A stretch of DNA of 64,000 nt, taken from positions 2,418,001 through 2,482,000 of the forward strand of contig NC_019892.1 in assembly GCF_000242455.2 (NCBI RefSeq), written 5' to 3'. Origin of the DNA: Singulisphaera acidiphila DSM 18658. Its GTDB lineage: Bacteria; Planctomycetota; Planctomycetia; Isosphaerales; Isosphaeraceae. Both the position numbers and the translations under genes were made by a program. Of the stretch, positions 63,957 to 64,000 are shown one piece after another (positions within the stretch are counted from its first letter, which is position 1; the number at the start of each line of letters is the position of its first letter). The notes under the pieces are model-generated. The model was given only the letters and a program-made list of their open reading frames with translations, did no database searches and had not been told where the DNA came from.

Positions 63957-64000
63957 ATGTTGTACTACGCGATCGTCTTCGCGGTACTCGCCCTGCTAGC
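63957..64000 (+). CDS. DUF1328 membrane protein, N-terminal part (cut by window edge)
   Basis: ATG 63957 after GAAAGGA opens MLYYAIVFAVLALLA and runs out of the window. This start is the signature of DUF1328 (YtjA-type) proteins, ~55-residue inner-membrane proteins often found with CsbD genes. The call rests on 14 residues and on the neighbourhood. Confidence 0.7.
   Translation, partial: MLYYAIVFAVLALL

Overview
The window looks like a chromosomal or plasmid segment of a high-GC planctomycete, probably of the Isosphaeraceae type. This is inferred from the protein families, not from a marker gene: a type 2 BREX operon, a cluster of DUF1257 (Ycf35), DUF2997 and Ycf46-like ATPase genes, large serine recombinases and DUF1328/CsbD/DUF2294 stress genes. 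Much of the segment is accessory DNA. It holds a tRNA-anchored defence island, a plasmid- or ICE-like replication and maintenance block, at least six transposable elements, and a run of decayed genes.

Layout. 1-260: 5' part of an MFS transporter. 816-3242: tRNA-Leu(CAA) with a tyrosine integrase immediately downstream (the usual tRNA-integrated island arrangement) and a DUF5677-like gene. 3253-22518, all on the minus strand: a complete BREX type 2 (Pgl) operon in the order pglW, pglX, pglY, pglZ, brxD, brxHI and a frameshifted HTH gene, with a VapBC-like toxin-antitoxin pair between pglX and pglY. 22887-27118, divergent from BREX: a very large NACHT NTPase ending in a PD-(D/E)xK nuclease, interrupted by one frameshift and one in-frame TGA.

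28.2-38.9 kb: a plus-strand cluster built around tandem DUF1257 genes, a 49-residue protein, DUF2997, a Ycf46-like AAA ATPase (frameshifted), several planctomycete hypothetical proteins and a beta-clamp-like gene (broken). A minus-strand serine recombinase element splits the cluster. 39.3-44.8 kb: a second serine recombinase, an intact ISAs1 element and two decayed IS630 copies. 45.2-49.4 kb: a reverse transcriptase, a DnaB-like helicase, and an origin-like region with iteron-like repeats and strong hairpins. A 16-bp palindrome (GGGTAAGATCTTACCC and variants) recurs upstream of the beta-clamp-like gene and the RT and at two more places, with a half-site before the helicase. This suggests one regulator for the block.

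50.0-58.5 kb: a decayed IS with a MITE-like relative, then broken genes (fatty acid desaturase, two membrane proteins, a DUF3526 ABC permease). 58.7-61.7 kb: an intact IS66 with an 8-bp target duplication and an ISL3 element with a frameshifted transposase. 61.7-64.0 kb: host-like stress genes (DUF2294, a truncated CsbD, a His-rich protein, a lipoprotein, DUF1328).

How the parts may work together (inference): BREX type 2 and the NACHT-nuclease form a layered anti-phage island. The DUF1257/AAA/beta-clamp/RT/helicase block looks like the maintenance core of an integrated element. Many lesions sit in short homopolymers, so some frameshifts could be sequencing errors; nonsense codons in several genes and mixed-frame remnants argue for real decay elsewhere.
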